From NCBI GenBank assembly GCA_025464915.1, contig JAODNF010000226.1:1-13730 (forward strand): a stretch of DNA of 13,730 bases. The letters run 5' to 3'. Position 1 is the stretch's first letter; every line of letters starts with the position of its first letter. The notes under the pieces are model-generated. The model had not been told where the DNA came from, made no database searches, and worked only from the letters and a program-made list of their open reading frames with translations. The position numbers and the translations under genes were made by a program. Shown piece after piece: positions 13,479 to 13,730 of the stretch. The stretch comes from Frankiales bacterium. GTDB taxonomy: Bacteria; Actinomycetota; Actinomycetes; Mycobacteriales; SCTD01.

Positions 13479-13500
13479 ATCCCGCCCAGAAGGGACGGAC

Positions 13501-13730
13501 GTGCGACGTCGACGCGCGGCCCTGCCGCTGTTCGCTGCCAGCCTCCTGCTCGCGGGTTGTGGTCTGCGGGTTGACCACAGCACGCGACAGGCGCTCCTGC
13601 ACAACGCCCTGGACGAGCGGGCGTCGGCGAGCGCCCCGGGGAGCGGCGGGACGACCGGCGACGCGACGACGGGGGTCGCGAGCACCGGCTCGGGATCGAC
13701 CGGCTCCTCGATCGGCTCGTCGGGAACGGC
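13501..13730 (+). CDS. lipoprotein, 5' part only; possibly an ABC substrate-binding protein
   Basis: GTG start with AGGGA at 13491-13495. The 76 residues seen begin RRRR, then a hydrophobic stretch and the lipobox LLAGC, so Cys20 should be lipidated after signal peptidase II cleavage. After LRVDHSTRQALLHNALDERASASA comes a Gly/Ser/Thr-rich linker (about 49-76) that reaches the window edge. A lipobox followed by a disordered Gly/Ser linker is typical of actinobacterial branched-chain-amino-acid-type ABC solute-binding proteins, but the diagnostic domain lies outside the window, so that name is inference. Promoter and inverted repeat lie directly upstream. Confidence 0.8.
   Translation, partial: MRRRRAALPLFAASLLLAGCGLRVDHSTRQALLHNALDERASASAPGSGGTTGDATTGVASTGSGSTGSSIGSSGT

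Noticed and set aside
13362..13685. N-terminal extension of the minus-strand alpha/beta hydrolase
   Set aside because: It would pass through the promoter, inverted repeat and start of the divergent lipoprotein gene. The extra residues are Arg/Ser-rich without motifs.
1..13730. CRISPR arrays, tRNA/rRNA genes, insertion sequences, phage or defence genes
   Set aside because: None was seen when reading both strands. Intergenic gaps are short and no transposase, integrase or nuclease motifs appear.

Overview
The window is very GC-rich, densely packed and strongly G/C-biased at third codon positions. It carries a deazaflavin (F420)-type oxidoreductase, a 3-ketosteroid dehydrogenase next to KstR/KstR2-like operators, a GH25 lysozyme, GT-C-like membrane proteins and frequent GTG starts. 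Together these point to an actinobacterium that degrades steroids, of the Nocardioides/Mycobacteriales kind. The exact genus is not determined. I saw no tRNA, rRNA, CRISPR array, transposase or phage gene.

Region 1 (1-3015): the 3' end of an alpha/beta hydrolase overlaps a polytopic membrane protein. A long perfect inverted repeat follows, then a convergent GT39-like glycosyltransferase. Region 2 (3016-5355): a secreted GH25 muramidase with three C-terminal beta-type repeats is divergent from the glycosyltransferase. It converges, through a shared CTAG stop, on a small NlpC/P60-like protein that seems to lack the catalytic Cys. Regions 1 and 2 together look like an envelope and cell-wall block. 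Region 3 (5419-6857): DUF2218 protein, overlapping NmrA/QOR2-like SDR, then a VOC/PhnB-like gene that has decayed by an internal deletion and frameshift. A second long perfect inverted repeat closes it.

Region 4 (6987-10068): a cyclic-di-GMP enzyme with the order EAL-GAF-GAF-GGDEF. It is followed by a small membrane protein that overlaps, tail to tail over 150 bases, a protein of nine consecutive heptads. Region 5 (10120-13361): a 3-ketosteroid delta4-(5alpha)-dehydrogenase homologue (minus strand) and an F420-type oxidoreductase (plus strand) diverge from one 112-base spacer. That spacer holds an exact match to the KstR2 consensus and an exact match to the KstR consensus, each placed on its own putative promoter. 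A convergent alpha/beta hydrolase follows. Region 6 (13362-13730): a promoter and an 18-base inverted repeat precede a lipoprotein cut by the window end.

The most notable things are the dual KstR/KstR2 control region, the recurrent leaderless-type starts (TAnnnT placed 5-7 bases before ATG/GTG at six genes), the reversed c-di-GMP domain order and the heptad-repeat protein. I do not see a clearly new multi-gene system such as a defence island or biosynthetic cluster.
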